A DNA stretch of 64,000 nucleotides from Zoogloeaceae bacterium (GTDB lineage: Bacteria; Pseudomonadota; Gammaproteobacteria; Burkholderiales; Rhodocyclaceae): NCBI GenBank assembly GCA_024235675.1, contig JACKLZ010000001.1, positions 682,001-746,000 of the forward strand, in the 5' to 3' direction. The position numbers and the translations under genes are program-made. Under the pieces are notes generated by a model that was not told the DNA's origin, did no database searches, and saw nothing but the letters and a program-made list of their open reading frames with translations. Positions 50,000-58,194 of this stretch are shown piece by piece. Position 1 is the stretch's first letter; each line of letters opens with the position of its first letter.

Positions 50000-50597
50000 G
50001 GCCGACATCTCCGTAGTTGGCCTCACGCACAACCCGCGGCGTATTTTCGCGCGGCTCGATAGTTACTGGCTGATAAACGACACGCCGCTGCTCAGGGTCA
50101 TAACGCATTTCCACATAACCCGAGATCGGAAAGTCTTTACGGAAGGGATGACCGACAAAACCGTAGTCGGTAAGAATGCGGCGCAGATCCGGATGGCCCG
50201 AGAACATGATGCCGAACAGATCAAAAGTCTCTCTTTCGAACCAGTTCGCACTCGGCCAGACATCGCACAAGGAATCAAGCACCGGAAAACCATCATCCGG
50301 CGCGAAGGCACGCAGACGCAAACGCCAGTTATTGGCAACTGACAACAGATGCGTCGCCGCAGCGTAGCGCTCTCGCGCCCATTCACCATTAGCCCAGGTC
50401 GAATAATCGAGGCCGGACACATCAATCAGCTGTTCGAAACCGAATTCGGCACGATCACGCAGTTCAAGTGCCACCGCTCGATAATCTTCGGCTGCAACTT
50501 CCAGGGTTACTTCGCCGCGATCAACAACGATCGATTTAGCACGCTCACCGAAATGCTCGCCTAGCAAGGCAGAAAGACGTTCAATTTTTGTGGTCAT
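49992..50597 (-). CDS. nuoC: NADH-quinone oxidoreductase subunit C
   Basis: A 201-residue 30-kDa-type subunit. WFERETFDLFGIMFSGHPDLR and YGFVGHPFRKDFPISGYVEM are diagnostic. It sits in the peripheral arm near the quinone site. Separate from nuoD (not fused), as in most bacteria. ATG 50597, 16 bp after nuoB. Confidence 0.96.
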   Translation of the reverse strand: MTTKIERLSALLGEHFGERAKSIVVDRGEVTLEVAAEDYRAVALELRDRAEFGFEQLIDVSGLDYSTWANGEWARERYAAATHLLSVANNWRLRLRAFAPDDGFPVLDSLCDVWPSANWFERETFDLFGIMFSGHPDLRRILTDYGFVGHPFRKDFPISGYVEMRYDPEQRRVVYQPVTIEPRENTPRVVREANYGDVGHG

Positions 50598-50613
50598 CCC
50601 GTCACCTGCCCCG

Positions 50614-51090
50614 TCAGCGCGCAATGGTATTGGTGGACCGGATCTTCCGCTGCAACTGGATGATGCCGTAGATCAGCGCTTCAGCAGTCGGCGGGCAACC
50701 AGGGACATAAACATCCACCGGCACCACACGATCACAACCGCGAACAACTGAATACGAGTAGTGGTAATAGCCACCGCCGTTCGCACAAGAACCCATTGAA
50801 ATCACCCAGCGTGGTTCGGCCATCTGGTCGTAGACCTTACGCAAGGCCGGCGCCATCTTGTTGCACAGCGTTCCCGCCACGATCATGACATCAGACTGAC
50901 GCGGACTGGGACGGAAAACCACCCCAAAGCGGTCGAGGTCATAGCGCGAACAACCTGCATGAATCATCTCAACGGCACAGCACGCCAAACCAAACGTCAT
51001 CGGCCACAAGGAGCCGGTACGCGTCCAGTTGATCACCGTATCCAGTGACGTTGTGACGAATCCTTCTTTTAAAACGCCTTCGATACTCAT
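50614..51090 (-). CDS. nuoB: NADH-quinone oxidoreductase subunit B
   Basis: A 158-residue subunit holding terminal cluster N2. GLACCAVEMIHAG (the adjacent Cys pair), VAGTLCNKMAP, SMGSCANGGGYYH and VPGCPPTAEALIYG supply ligands. It resembles the hydrogenase small subunit HoxY. Confidence 0.97.
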   Translation of the reverse strand: MSIEGVLKEGFVTTSLDTVINWTRTGSLWPMTFGLACCAVEMIHAGCSRYDLDRFGVVFRPSPRQSDVMIVAGTLCNKMAPALRKVYDQMAEPRWVISMGSCANGGGYYHYSYSVVRGCDRVVPVDVYVPGCPPTAEALIYGIIQLQRKIRSTNTIAR

Positions 51091-51137
51091 GTCACCTCTT
51101 GCCGCAAGGCAGATTCAAGGGTGAAGCGGAGGGGAAA

Positions 51138-51512
51138 TCACTCCCAGTCCAGTGCGCCTTTTTTCCACACCCAGATGTAACCAATGACGAGAATGCCCAA
51201 AAACACAAACATCTCGAAGAAACCAAACAGGCGCAGAGATTCTGTGCCGGCAATTTCCTGGAGAATCGTCGCCCACGGAAGCAGGAACGCAATCTCAAGG
51301 TCAAAGATAATAAAAAGGATAGCGAGCAGGTAATAACGCACATCAAATTTCATGCGCGCATCTTCGAAGGGCTCGAAGCCACACTCAAAAGGGGAAAGCT
51401 TTTCGCTGTCAGGACGGTGCGGCGCAATAAGCCGACCCATGACGATCGGCGCCACACCAAAGGCGAGCCCGACCAAGATGAAAACAAGCACGGGGAAGTA
51501 GTTTTCTAGCAT
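51138..51512 (-). CDS. nuoA: NADH-quinone oxidoreductase subunit A
   Basis: A 124-residue subunit with three helices. KLSPFECGFEPFEDARMKFD includes the conserved Cys loop, and FDLEIAFLLPWA the conserved acidic helix. It is the first nuo gene; upstream is a hairpin after the tRNA, so the operon needs its own promoter in 51513-51553 or read-through. Confidence 0.96.
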   Translation of the reverse strand: MLENYFPVLVFILVGLAFGVAPIVMGRLIAPHRPDSEKLSPFECGFEPFEDARMKFDVRYYLLAILFIIFDLEIAFLLPWATILQEIAGTESLRLFGFFEMFVFLGILVIGYIWVWKKGALDWE

Positions 51513-51553
51513 TTATCGATCCCGGTCTTTGTTTGCGGAAAAACCGCATGGAA

Positions 51554-51574
51554 ACGCCCGCTTACTGCGGGCGT
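51554..51574 (-). terminator. Hairpin between tRNA-Leu and nuoA
   Basis: 8-bp perfect stem (51554-51561 with 51567-51574), 5-nt loop, lying 14 bp past the tRNA on the minus strand. A T-rich GGTTTTTCC follows 8 nt later. It may end the tRNA transcript or be a processing element. Confidence 0.6.
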
Positions 51575-51587
51575 CCAATAATTTTTT

Positions 51588-51673
51588 TGGTGCCGACGGT
51601 GAGACTCGAACTCACACGACTTTACGTCACCACCCCCTCAAGATGGCGTGTCTACCAATTTCACCACGTCGGC
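51588..51673 (-). tRNA. tRNA-Leu (anticodon GAG)
   Basis: 86 nt including an encoded CCA. The acceptor arm pairs GCCGACG with CGTCGGC, then ACCA; the D-arm has TGGTGAAATTGGTAGACAC; the anticodon loop is TTGAGGG (GAG at 34-36); the variable arm is long (class II tRNA); the T-arm has GTTCGAGTC. It is closely related to E. coli leuU, and lies between secG and nuoA like leuU after secG. Confidence 0.96.
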
Positions 51674-51736
51674 ACTCAGCGTTACAGCGGGACGAATTAT
51701 ACGACTTCTACCGCGCTGCGCAAAGCTTTTTGCACC

Positions 51737-52087
51737 TTATTTGGGAACCGTATTGAGCTTCGAATCCGAACCAGCCGCAGGCGCGGGCGCAGCCTCTCCG
51801 GCCGCCGGAACTGCTTGCTCCATCACGCTTGCCGGGACAGTCCGGGCGGAACTTGCCAAGTAGCTCAGGCCAAGGCTGGTAATAAAGAACACCGTCGCCA
51901 GCACACCCGTGGTGCGACTCATGAAGTTGGCTGACCCGGATGCACCAAAAAGGCTCCCCGACGAACCACTGCCAAATGCAGCACCAGCATCCGCCCCTTT
52001 GCCGTGCTGCAGCAAAACAAGACCGATCACTCCGATACCGACCAGCACGTGCACCGTCAACACAATCGAAAAGAGATAACTACCCAT
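51737..52087 (-). CDS. secG: Preprotein translocase subunit SecG
   Basis: A 116-residue protein with two membrane helices. The core LVGIGVIGLVLLQHGKGADA and GSSGSLFGASGSANFMSRTT are the SecG signature. The C-terminal Ala/Pro-rich tail is typical of Betaproteobacteria. It sits between tpiA and tRNA-Leu, a classic order. Assists SecYE/SecA export. Confidence 0.95.
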   Translation of the reverse strand: MGSYLFSIVLTVHVLVGIGVIGLVLLQHGKGADAGAAFGSGSSGSLFGASGSANFMSRTTGVLATVFFITSLGLSYLASSARTVPASVMEQAVPAAGEAAPAPAAGSDSKLNTVPK

Positions 52088-52119
52088 GATTCATTCATTC
52101 CTGAACGTATAAGTTCTAA

Positions 52120-52869
52120 TCAAACAGCGACTGCAGCTTTGCAAATCGCCAAAAACGCTTCCGGATCCAGCGCGGCGCCACCGACGAGTCCGCCATCGAT
52201 ATCGTCCGCTGAAAACAGCGCGAGAGCGGTTTCCGGTTTCACGCTCCCGCCGTACAAAATCTGAACCCGATCCGCCGCGGCGCGAGACACACCATCGAGC
52301 GCCTTGCGAATAGCAACATGCACCTCAACGGCTTCTTCCACCGTGGCGGAGAGTCCGGTACCAATTGCCCAGACGGGCTCGTAGGCAATAACCAGGCGCT
52401 CTACCCGCTCAGCGCCAAGCGCCAGCACCGGCAACAGTTGCTCAGCCACGACGGCCTCCGTCTTGCCGGCCAGTCGCTGCTCTTGTGTCTCACCGACGCA
52501 AACGATCGGGGTCAGACCTGCGCGCAATGCCGATGCAGCCTTATCGGCAACACGCCGACTCGATTCACCATGGCGCGCGCGGCGCTCAGAATGCCCGACG
52601 ATCACGTAACGGCAGCCCATATCCAGAAGCATGCCCGCACTGACTTCGCCCGTGAATGCGCCATCGTCACACTCACTCACATCCTGCGCGCCGAGATGTA
52701 ATGCGGTACCCGCCAATGCCGCACGCGCCTGATCCAGGTAGGGGAACGGAACACAAACGGCAACATCCACGCCGTCAGGCAAACGCGAAGTGAGCGCGGA
52801 CAGCAAAGCTGCCGCCATGTCGCGCCGACCATGCATTTTCCAGTTACCTGCTACCAGTTTCGATCTCAT
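52120..52869 (-). CDS. tpiA: Triosephosphate isomerase
   Basis: A 249-residue TIM barrel. GNWKMHG (catalytic Lys), YVIVGHSERRA (His), AYEPVWAIGTG (catalytic Glu) and LYGGSVKPE are intact. It interconverts DHAP and glyceraldehyde-3-phosphate. The stop is 32 bp from secG, probably one transcript. Confidence 0.97.
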   Translation of the reverse strand: MRSKLVAGNWKMHGRRDMAAALLSALTSRLPDGVDVAVCVPFPYLDQARAALAGTALHLGAQDVSECDDGAFTGEVSAGMLLDMGCRYVIVGHSERRARHGESSRRVADKAASALRAGLTPIVCVGETQEQRLAGKTEAVVAEQLLPVLALGAERVERLVIAYEPVWAIGTGLSATVEEAVEVHVAIRKALDGVSRAAADRVQILYGGSVKPETALALFSADDIDGGLVGGAALDPEAFLAICKAAVAV

Positions 52870-52955
52870 ACGCTTCGCTGCGAAGGCGGAAAAATCCGAC
52901 GATTGTAACCGCCCACCCGCTGCTCAGCAAACAAAGCACTCAAGCTGCGGCACAC

Positions 52956-54317
52956 TCAGACGGTCTCGCCAAAGGCGCCGCGAACGGTATCCGCCAGCTG
53001 TGTGGCGTGGCACTCCACCTCTTCCGCATCGCGCCCCTCGACCATCACGCGCAGCAGCGGCTCGGTTCCCGAGGGGCGCAGCAACACCCTGCCGCGCTCA
53101 CCCAGAGCCTCGGCTGTCGCGCGCTCGGCCGCTGCGATACGACTATCCGACCGCCAGTCGAATCCTTGCGGCATGCGCACGTTGATCAAACGCTGCGGAT
53201 AGAACACCAGATCTTCACACGCCTGCTTGAGCGTCACACCCCGTTGCCGCAACGACGCCAGCACCTGCAGCGCGGAAACGATACCGTCACCCGTCGTATG
53301 GTGGTCAAGACTGAGAATATGCCCGGAGTTCTCGCCGCCGAGACGCCAGCCCTTCTCCTGCATCATTTCGAGCACGTAACGATCGCCGACTTTCGCACGC
53401 GCGAAGGGCACCTCGAGACGTCCGATGGCATGCTCAAAGCCCAGATTGCTCATCAGCGTGCCAACCACACCATTGAGCTTGCCAGACAGTTTCATCGCCA
53501 CGGCGATGACATAGATCAGCTTGTCGCCGTCGTAGATTTCACCCGCCGCATCCACCATCACCACACGGTCCGCATCGCCATCGAGCGCAATGCCAATGTC
53601 CGCGCCATGGGTCAGCACGGCGTCACGCAGATACTCCGGTGCGGTCGCACCTACGCCGTCATTGATGTTGAGGCCATCGGGTCGCACGCCAACCGACACC
53701 ACTTCAGCGCCCAGTTCGTGCAGCACTTTCGGCGCAATGTGATAGGCCGCGCCATGCGCGCAATCGAGCGCAATTTTCAGGCCGCGCAGATCGAGTTCGT
53801 TCGGGAAGGTGCTCTTGCAGAATTCGATATACCGCCCGGCGGCATCTTCAATACGGCGCGCCCGACCGAGCCGGTCGGAAGATACGCACCCCATCCCCTC
53901 ATCGAGATGGTCTTCGATTTCGCGCTCGACGGCATCGGGCAGCTTTGCGCCGCCGGCTGAAAAAAACTTGATTCCATTGTCGTAAAAAGGATTATGCGAT
54001 GCCGAAATGACAACGCCGGCCTGCAAACGCAAGGCGCGTGTCAGATAGGCCACGGCCGGCGTCGGCATCGGTCCGGCCAGGATGACATCCACCCCGGCCG
54101 CCGAAAAACCCGCCTCCAGGGCGGCTTCGAGCATGTAACCCGAAATCCGCGTGTCTTTGCCGATCAGCACCGTCGGACGCTCGCCCTTGGGCAACTGCTC
54201 ACGCATCACCAACGTCACGCCAGCCGCGTAACCAAGACGCATGACGAAATCCGGCGTAATCGGCGCATCACCCACCCGGCCGCGCACTCCGTCCGTACCA
54301 AAATACTTTCTGCTCAT
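52956..54317 (-). CDS. glmM: Phosphoglucosamine mutase
   Basis: A 453-residue phosphohexomutase. FGTDGVRGRVG starts it, the phospho-serine loop is VISASHNPFYDNGIKFF, metal-binding is ALDGDADRVVMVD, and sugar-binding is LGGENSGH; the C-terminal LLRPSGTEPLLRVMVE holds the phosphate. It converts GlcN-6-P to GlcN-1-P for UDP-GlcNAc and peptidoglycan. Start ATG 54317 over a GTG 12 bp upstream. Follows folP by 100 bp. Confidence 0.96.
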   Translation of the reverse strand: MSRKYFGTDGVRGRVGDAPITPDFVMRLGYAAGVTLVMREQLPKGERPTVLIGKDTRISGYMLEAALEAGFSAAGVDVILAGPMPTPAVAYLTRALRLQAGVVISASHNPFYDNGIKFFSAGGAKLPDAVEREIEDHLDEGMGCVSSDRLGRARRIEDAAGRYIEFCKSTFPNELDLRGLKIALDCAHGAAYHIAPKVLHELGAEVVSVGVRPDGLNINDGVGATAPEYLRDAVLTHGADIGIALDGDADRVVMVDAAGEIYDGDKLIYVIAVAMKLSGKLNGVVGTLMSNLGFEHAIGRLEVPFARAKVGDRYVLEMMQEKGWRLGGENSGHILSLDHHTTGDGIVSALQVLASLRQRGVTLKQACEDLVFYPQRLINVRMPQGFDWRSDSRIAAAERATAEALGERGRVLLRPSGTEPLLRVMVEGRDAEEVECHATQLADTVRGAFGETV

Positions 54318-54417
54318 GACTCTTCCCACCTCAATAGGCTGTCAGTGGCGGACACTGCCGCCCCGAAAATGCTGGCCGGATTATGACAGCCGTTGTCGAT
54401 TTTCTGCGTGCAAACAC

Positions 54418-55242
54418 TCACGACCGCACCGCGTCCAGCACCGCCAGCGCGTCCCGGGTCGCGGCAACATCGTGCACTCGCACGCACACCGCACCCAACT
54501 GCACCGCCAGCGCCGCAGCGACCGCACTGGCCACCACACGCGCTTCCACCGGCTGCCCGGTGATCGCCCCAAGCATTGATTTACGCGACACCCCGGCCAG
54601 CACCGGCGTCAGGGATGACAGCTGCGGCAACGCCCGAAACAGCGCCAGGTTGTGCGCCAGCGTTTTACCAAAGCCAAAGCCGGGGTCGATCAAGATCCGC
54701 TCCCGCGCCACGCCCGAAGCACACACGGCATCGACCCGCTCGGTCAGTGCACTTGTGACCTCGGCCACCACATCGTCGTAATGCGGCGCAGCCTGCATCG
54801 TTCTGGGCGCGCCCTGCATATGCATCAAACACACCGCAGCCTCGCTGGCCGCGACTGCCGCCAACGCGCCCGGCATACGCAACGCGTTGATATCGTTGAT
54901 CATGGCCGCGCCAGCCCCAATCGCAGCCGTCATCACCGCCGGCTTGACGGTATCCACCGACAGCGGAATATCCCAGCCCGCCAAGGCTTCAACGATCGGA
55001 ATGACCCGATCGAGCTCTTCGGACTCGCTCACCGACTCGGCGCCCGGACGAGACGACTCCCCACCCAAATCGAGCAGGTGTGCGCCCTCTTCAACTGCCT
55101 GCTCCGCGCGACGCAAGATGTCATCACGCCGCTTGAGCAGACCGTCACCCGAAAATGAGTCCGGCGTGACATTCAGAATCGCCATGATTTTCGGCGTCGT
55201 CAGATCCAGCCGAAAGCGCCCGCAGGACAATACCCCCGCCAT
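54418..55242 (-). CDS. folP: Dihydropteroate synthase
   Basis: A 274-residue TIM-barrel enzyme. MAILNVTPDSFSGDG, LLDLGGESSRPGAE, SVDTVKPAVM, INDINALR, LMHMQGAPRTMQ and DPGFGFGKT are the canonical motifs. It condenses pABA with dihydropterin pyrophosphate in folate synthesis and is the sulfonamide target. Its ATG overlaps the rbgA stop by one base. In E. coli and many relatives ftsH precedes folP; here rbgA does. Confidence 0.96.
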   Translation of the reverse strand: MAGVLSCGRFRLDLTTPKIMAILNVTPDSFSGDGLLKRRDDILRRAEQAVEEGAHLLDLGGESSRPGAESVSESEELDRVIPIVEALAGWDIPLSVDTVKPAVMTAAIGAGAAMINDINALRMPGALAAVAASEAAVCLMHMQGAPRTMQAAPHYDDVVAEVTSALTERVDAVCASGVARERILIDPGFGFGKTLAHNLALFRALPQLSSLTPVLAGVSRKSMLGAITGQPVEARVVASAVAAALAVQLGAVCVRVHDVAATRDALAVLDAVRS

Positions 55243-56156
55243 CACGCCTCGTCTCCGCCCTCGGCAGACACTGCTTCCGCGGCGTCCACAGCCACCGACG
55301 CGGCCGCAATCATGTCGGCGCGACTGCTCGGCGTCTCGAGACTGATCGGGCCCAAGGCGCCGCTGCGGTAATCGCCCAGCAAAACGAGCGCCGCCTTGTC
55401 GACGTCTACACCGCCGCCCTTGATCAGGCATCCGCGCCGGCGCGCCACCTCTTCCACCAGTCGCACGCCGTCAAAGCCGGTCACGTCGGTCTTGTAGCGA
55501 GCCGCCAGACGATCGGGATAGCGTGACAACAACAACTGGCCCAACGCAACGGCCACATCGAATTCGGCAACGGCATTGACCCCAATCGCATGACTGGCCG
55601 CCAGCATGAAGCCATCAGCGTCGTACGCAATTTTCGGCCACAGCATCCCCGGCGTATCCACCAAAGACATGGTGGGGCTGATATCGAGCCGCTGCTGAGA
55701 CTTGGTCACCGCCGGTTCATCGCCCACGGCGGCCACACGGCGTTTAAGCATGGCGTTCATCAATGTTGATTTGCCGACGTTCGGAATCCCCATGATCATC
55801 ATGCGTAAGGGCTTGGTGCCATCGCTGCGATGCGGCGCCAGCTGCTGACACAGCTTGGGCACGCGGGCCACTTCCGCCGGTTTCTTGCACGAAATGGCCA
55901 CTGCCCTGACGCCCGGCTGCTGATTGAAATAGGCCAGCCACTGTGCCGTTGCAACCGGGTCGGCCAAGTCGGACTTGTTGAGCAACTTGAGGCAAGGACG
56001 CTGGCGGTGCGCGCGCAAGGATTCGATCATCGGATTCGTGCTCGCCGCCGGCAGGCGCGCATCCACAACCTCGATCACCACATCGATCTTCGCCATGACT
56101 TCGGCCGCCTTCTTGCGCGCCGAATTCATATGCCCCGGGAACCACTGAATAGTCAT
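55242..56156 (-). CDS. rbgA: Ribosome biogenesis GTPase YlqF/RbgA
   Basis: A 304-residue circularly permuted GTPase. G4 motif NKSD comes before the P-loop MIMGIPNVGKSTLMNAML, then DTPGMLWPK (G3), matching the YlqF/YawG order. N-terminal IQWFPGHMNSARKKA is typical. It assists late 50S subunit assembly. ATG 56156. It is upstream of and coupled to folP. Confidence 0.93.
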   Translation of the reverse strand: MTIQWFPGHMNSARKKAAEVMAKIDVVIEVVDARLPAASTNPMIESLRAHRQRPCLKLLNKSDLADPVATAQWLAYFNQQPGVRAVAISCKKPAEVARVPKLCQQLAPHRSDGTKPLRMMIMGIPNVGKSTLMNAMLKRRVAAVGDEPAVTKSQQRLDISPTMSLVDTPGMLWPKIAYDADGFMLAASHAIGVNAVAEFDVAVALGQLLLSRYPDRLAARYKTDVTGFDGVRLVEEVARRRGCLIKGGGVDVDKAALVLLGDYRSGALGPISLETPSSRADMIAAASVAVDAAEAVSAEGGDEA

Positions 56157-56451
56157 GCTTGCCTTCGATCCACTTGATTTGAGCGCGATTATCCCATTTC
56201 GCAGCCACGCCCGGCGGCTCATCGGCAAATCGCACTACACGCCCGGGTTTGACGCTGCCACAAAGCACTAGACACCCGGGCAAAAAGGTGTATCGTGTCG
56301 GGGCAGTCGCTTCAAGCAGTTGTCCTTGCAGGTGTTTCTTCGCGGTGTTTGGTTAAACCGCCCACGTTTGAATCCCCTCAGTACGTTTCTTGATAGTTCC
56401 TGCAGGTGGGCTATGCGCCCAGATTTTGTTTTTATTATGGAACACGTATAA
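56157..56451. promoter_or_regulatory. Leader and promoter region between rbgA and csp (295 bp)
   Basis: No gene is visible. An 8-bp inverted repeat (56241-56248 with 56274-56281) and T-rich segments occur; the csp start is preceded only by GGAACACGTATAA. The long untranslated segment fits cold-shock genes whose leader RNA controls translation, but no conserved leader structure was assigned. Confidence 0.4.
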
Positions 56452-56661
56452 ATGAGCACTCAAACCGGCACCGTGAAATGGTTCAACGACTCCAAGGGCT
56501 TCGGCTTCATTACGCCTGATGGCGGTGGTGATGACCTGTTCGCGCACTTCAGCGAAATTCAGGGCAACGGCTTCCGCACCCTGGCTGAAAACCAGCGCGT
56601 CGAGTTCGAAATCCGCACGGGCCCCAAGGGTCTGCAGGCTGCTGCTATCCGCGCTGTCTGA
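56452..56661 (+). CDS. Cold-shock protein (CspA family)
   Basis: A 69-residue OB-fold RNA chaperone. GTVKWFNDSKGFGFITPDGG contains both RNP1/RNP2 parts, with DLFAHFSEIQGNGFRTL and VEFEIRTGPKGLQAA. It binds single-stranded RNA and DNA. Whether it is cold-inducible cannot be read from sequence. It is followed by a strong terminator. Confidence 0.95.
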   Translation: MSTQTGTVKWFNDSKGFGFITPDGGGDDLFAHFSEIQGNGFRTLAENQRVEFEIRTGPKGLQAAAIRAV

Positions 56662-56681
56662 TCGGATTTGGCGTCTGACGC

Positions 56682-56710
56682 AAAAAGCGCGGCTCTGGCC
56701 GCGCTTTTTT
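56682..56710 (+). terminator. Rho-independent terminator after csp
   Basis: Arms 56682-56692 and 56699-56709 form an 11-bp stem (AAAAAGCGCGG / CCGCGCTTTTT) with a 6-nt loop and a T-run. Confidence 0.9.
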
Positions 56711-56758
56711 GTCGACCCGGCGCCTCAGGCATTGCCCGATTCAGTCGCTTCAGCTACC

Positions 56759-57970
56759 GTGGCGCCTCCTCCGAAACCTCAGTCCGTCACCCTTTTGCCC
56801 GCCCGAAACGTCACCTCTCTTGGCCAGGTCTTTACGCCGACAGCGATCGTCGATTTGATGCTCAAGCTGCGTCAACGCGAGGGGCGTGTCCTGGAGCCAT
56901 CGGCGGGCGCGGGAGCGTTCAGCGAGAAAATTGATTCTTGCGTCGCCATCGAGCTCGACCCGGCGGTAGCCAAAATGTCGATGCTGCAGGGCGATTTCTT
57001 CAGCTACCCGCTGTCAGAGCGCTTCAACACGATCATCGGCAATCCGCCCTATGTGCGCTTTCAGGACATCCCGGAAGCCACACGGGCTCGGCTCGACACC
57101 CAGCATTTCGACGGCCGCAGCAATCTGTTCCTGTTCTTCATCGACAAGTGCGTACGCCACCTGGCCGACGACGGCGAGCTGATCTTTATCGTGCCGCGCG
57201 AGTTCATCAAACTGACCGCCGCACGCAAACTCAATCGCTGGTTGTACGATACCGGCACCATTACCCACTGGGTCGAAACCGGCGACACACGAATCTTCGC
57301 CGGCGCGCTCCCGAACTGCGCGATTTTTCGATTCGAAAAAGGCAATTTCAGCCGCCGCACGCAATTCCGCACGCTGCAATCACCGCATTGGGAAGCGCGC
57401 CAATTCATTGAGATGGATGGCCAACTCGCCTTCTCGCCGGCCCCCATGACCGTCGCACTGGCCGACCTCTTTTCGGTCAAGGTGGGCGCGGTATCGGGGG
57501 CCGATGATGTGTTTACTCATCCCGACGGCAATGTCGACTTCGTGTGTTCCCAGACAGTCGACAGTGGCGCCACCCGGCGCATGCTCTACAACCAGCCGCA
57601 TCCCGACCTGCGCCCCCACAAGCCACGCCTCCTCGCTCGTCGCGTGCGTCGTTTCGACGAAAGCAACTGGTGGCACTGGGGGCGCACCTATCCGCTCAGC
57701 GACTCGCCACGCATCTACGTCAATGGCCGTACACGACGCGACGCCCCCTTTTTTCTGCACCCGGCTCGCGCATACGATGGGGCGATTCTCGCGCTGTTTC
57801 CCCACGACACCGTCATGGCAATGGACGAAGCCGTCCACCTGTTGAATACCGCGGTGCCCTGGGAGGCCCTCGGCTTTCGGGTCGACGGTCGATTCCTGTT
57901 TACCCAGCGCAGCCTGCAAACCTTGCAGCTGCCCGAGTGCTTCCGCGACCTGGCTCCCACGCATCGCTGA
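56759..57970 (+). CDS. Orphan adenine-specific DNA methyltransferase (TaqI-like)
   Basis: A 403-residue protein from the chosen GTG. GQVFTPTAIVDLM and motif I LEPSAGAGAF open it, ELDPAV is the SAM ribose acid, and catalytic motif IV is GNPPYVRF (N6-adenine type, gamma class). The C-terminal part (about 230-400) is a TaqI-like target recognition region. No restriction enzyme gene adjoins, so it may be solitary. The start is uncertain: an ATG frame begins inside csp at 56519, but the terminator at 56682-56710 lies inside that extension, so GTG 56759 or TTG 56732 is likelier; neither has a clear ribosome site. Confidence 0.83.
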   Translation: MAPPPKPQSVTLLPARNVTSLGQVFTPTAIVDLMLKLRQREGRVLEPSAGAGAFSEKIDSCVAIELDPAVAKMSMLQGDFFSYPLSERFNTIIGNPPYVRFQDIPEATRARLDTQHFDGRSNLFLFFIDKCVRHLADDGELIFIVPREFIKLTAARKLNRWLYDTGTITHWVETGDTRIFAGALPNCAIFRFEKGNFSRRTQFRTLQSPHWEARQFIEMDGQLAFSPAPMTVALADLFSVKVGAVSGADDVFTHPDGNVDFVCSQTVDSGATRRMLYNQPHPDLRPHKPRLLARRVRRFDESNWWHWGRTYPLSDSPRIYVNGRTRRDAPFFLHPARAYDGAILALFPHDTVMAMDEAVHLLNTAVPWEALGFRVDGRFLFTQRSLQTLQLPECFRDLAPTHR

Positions 57971-58194
57971 ATCGCGCGGGAAACTTTTCGTGGTGCGCTC
58001 ACACAAATACTAAAACCTGACTTCGCAACGCTCGGGCGCGACACCTTGCCGCACCCCAAACACGCCCGCGATCTTCCTCGAACCCTGACGTTCGTATCAG
58101 GCGTGTCCGTTTCCAGCTATCATCGGGACGCCGCCCAAATGCCAACCTGACGCGCGATAGCACACCTTTTGTGCGTCGCGCGCGCCCTCTGCAC

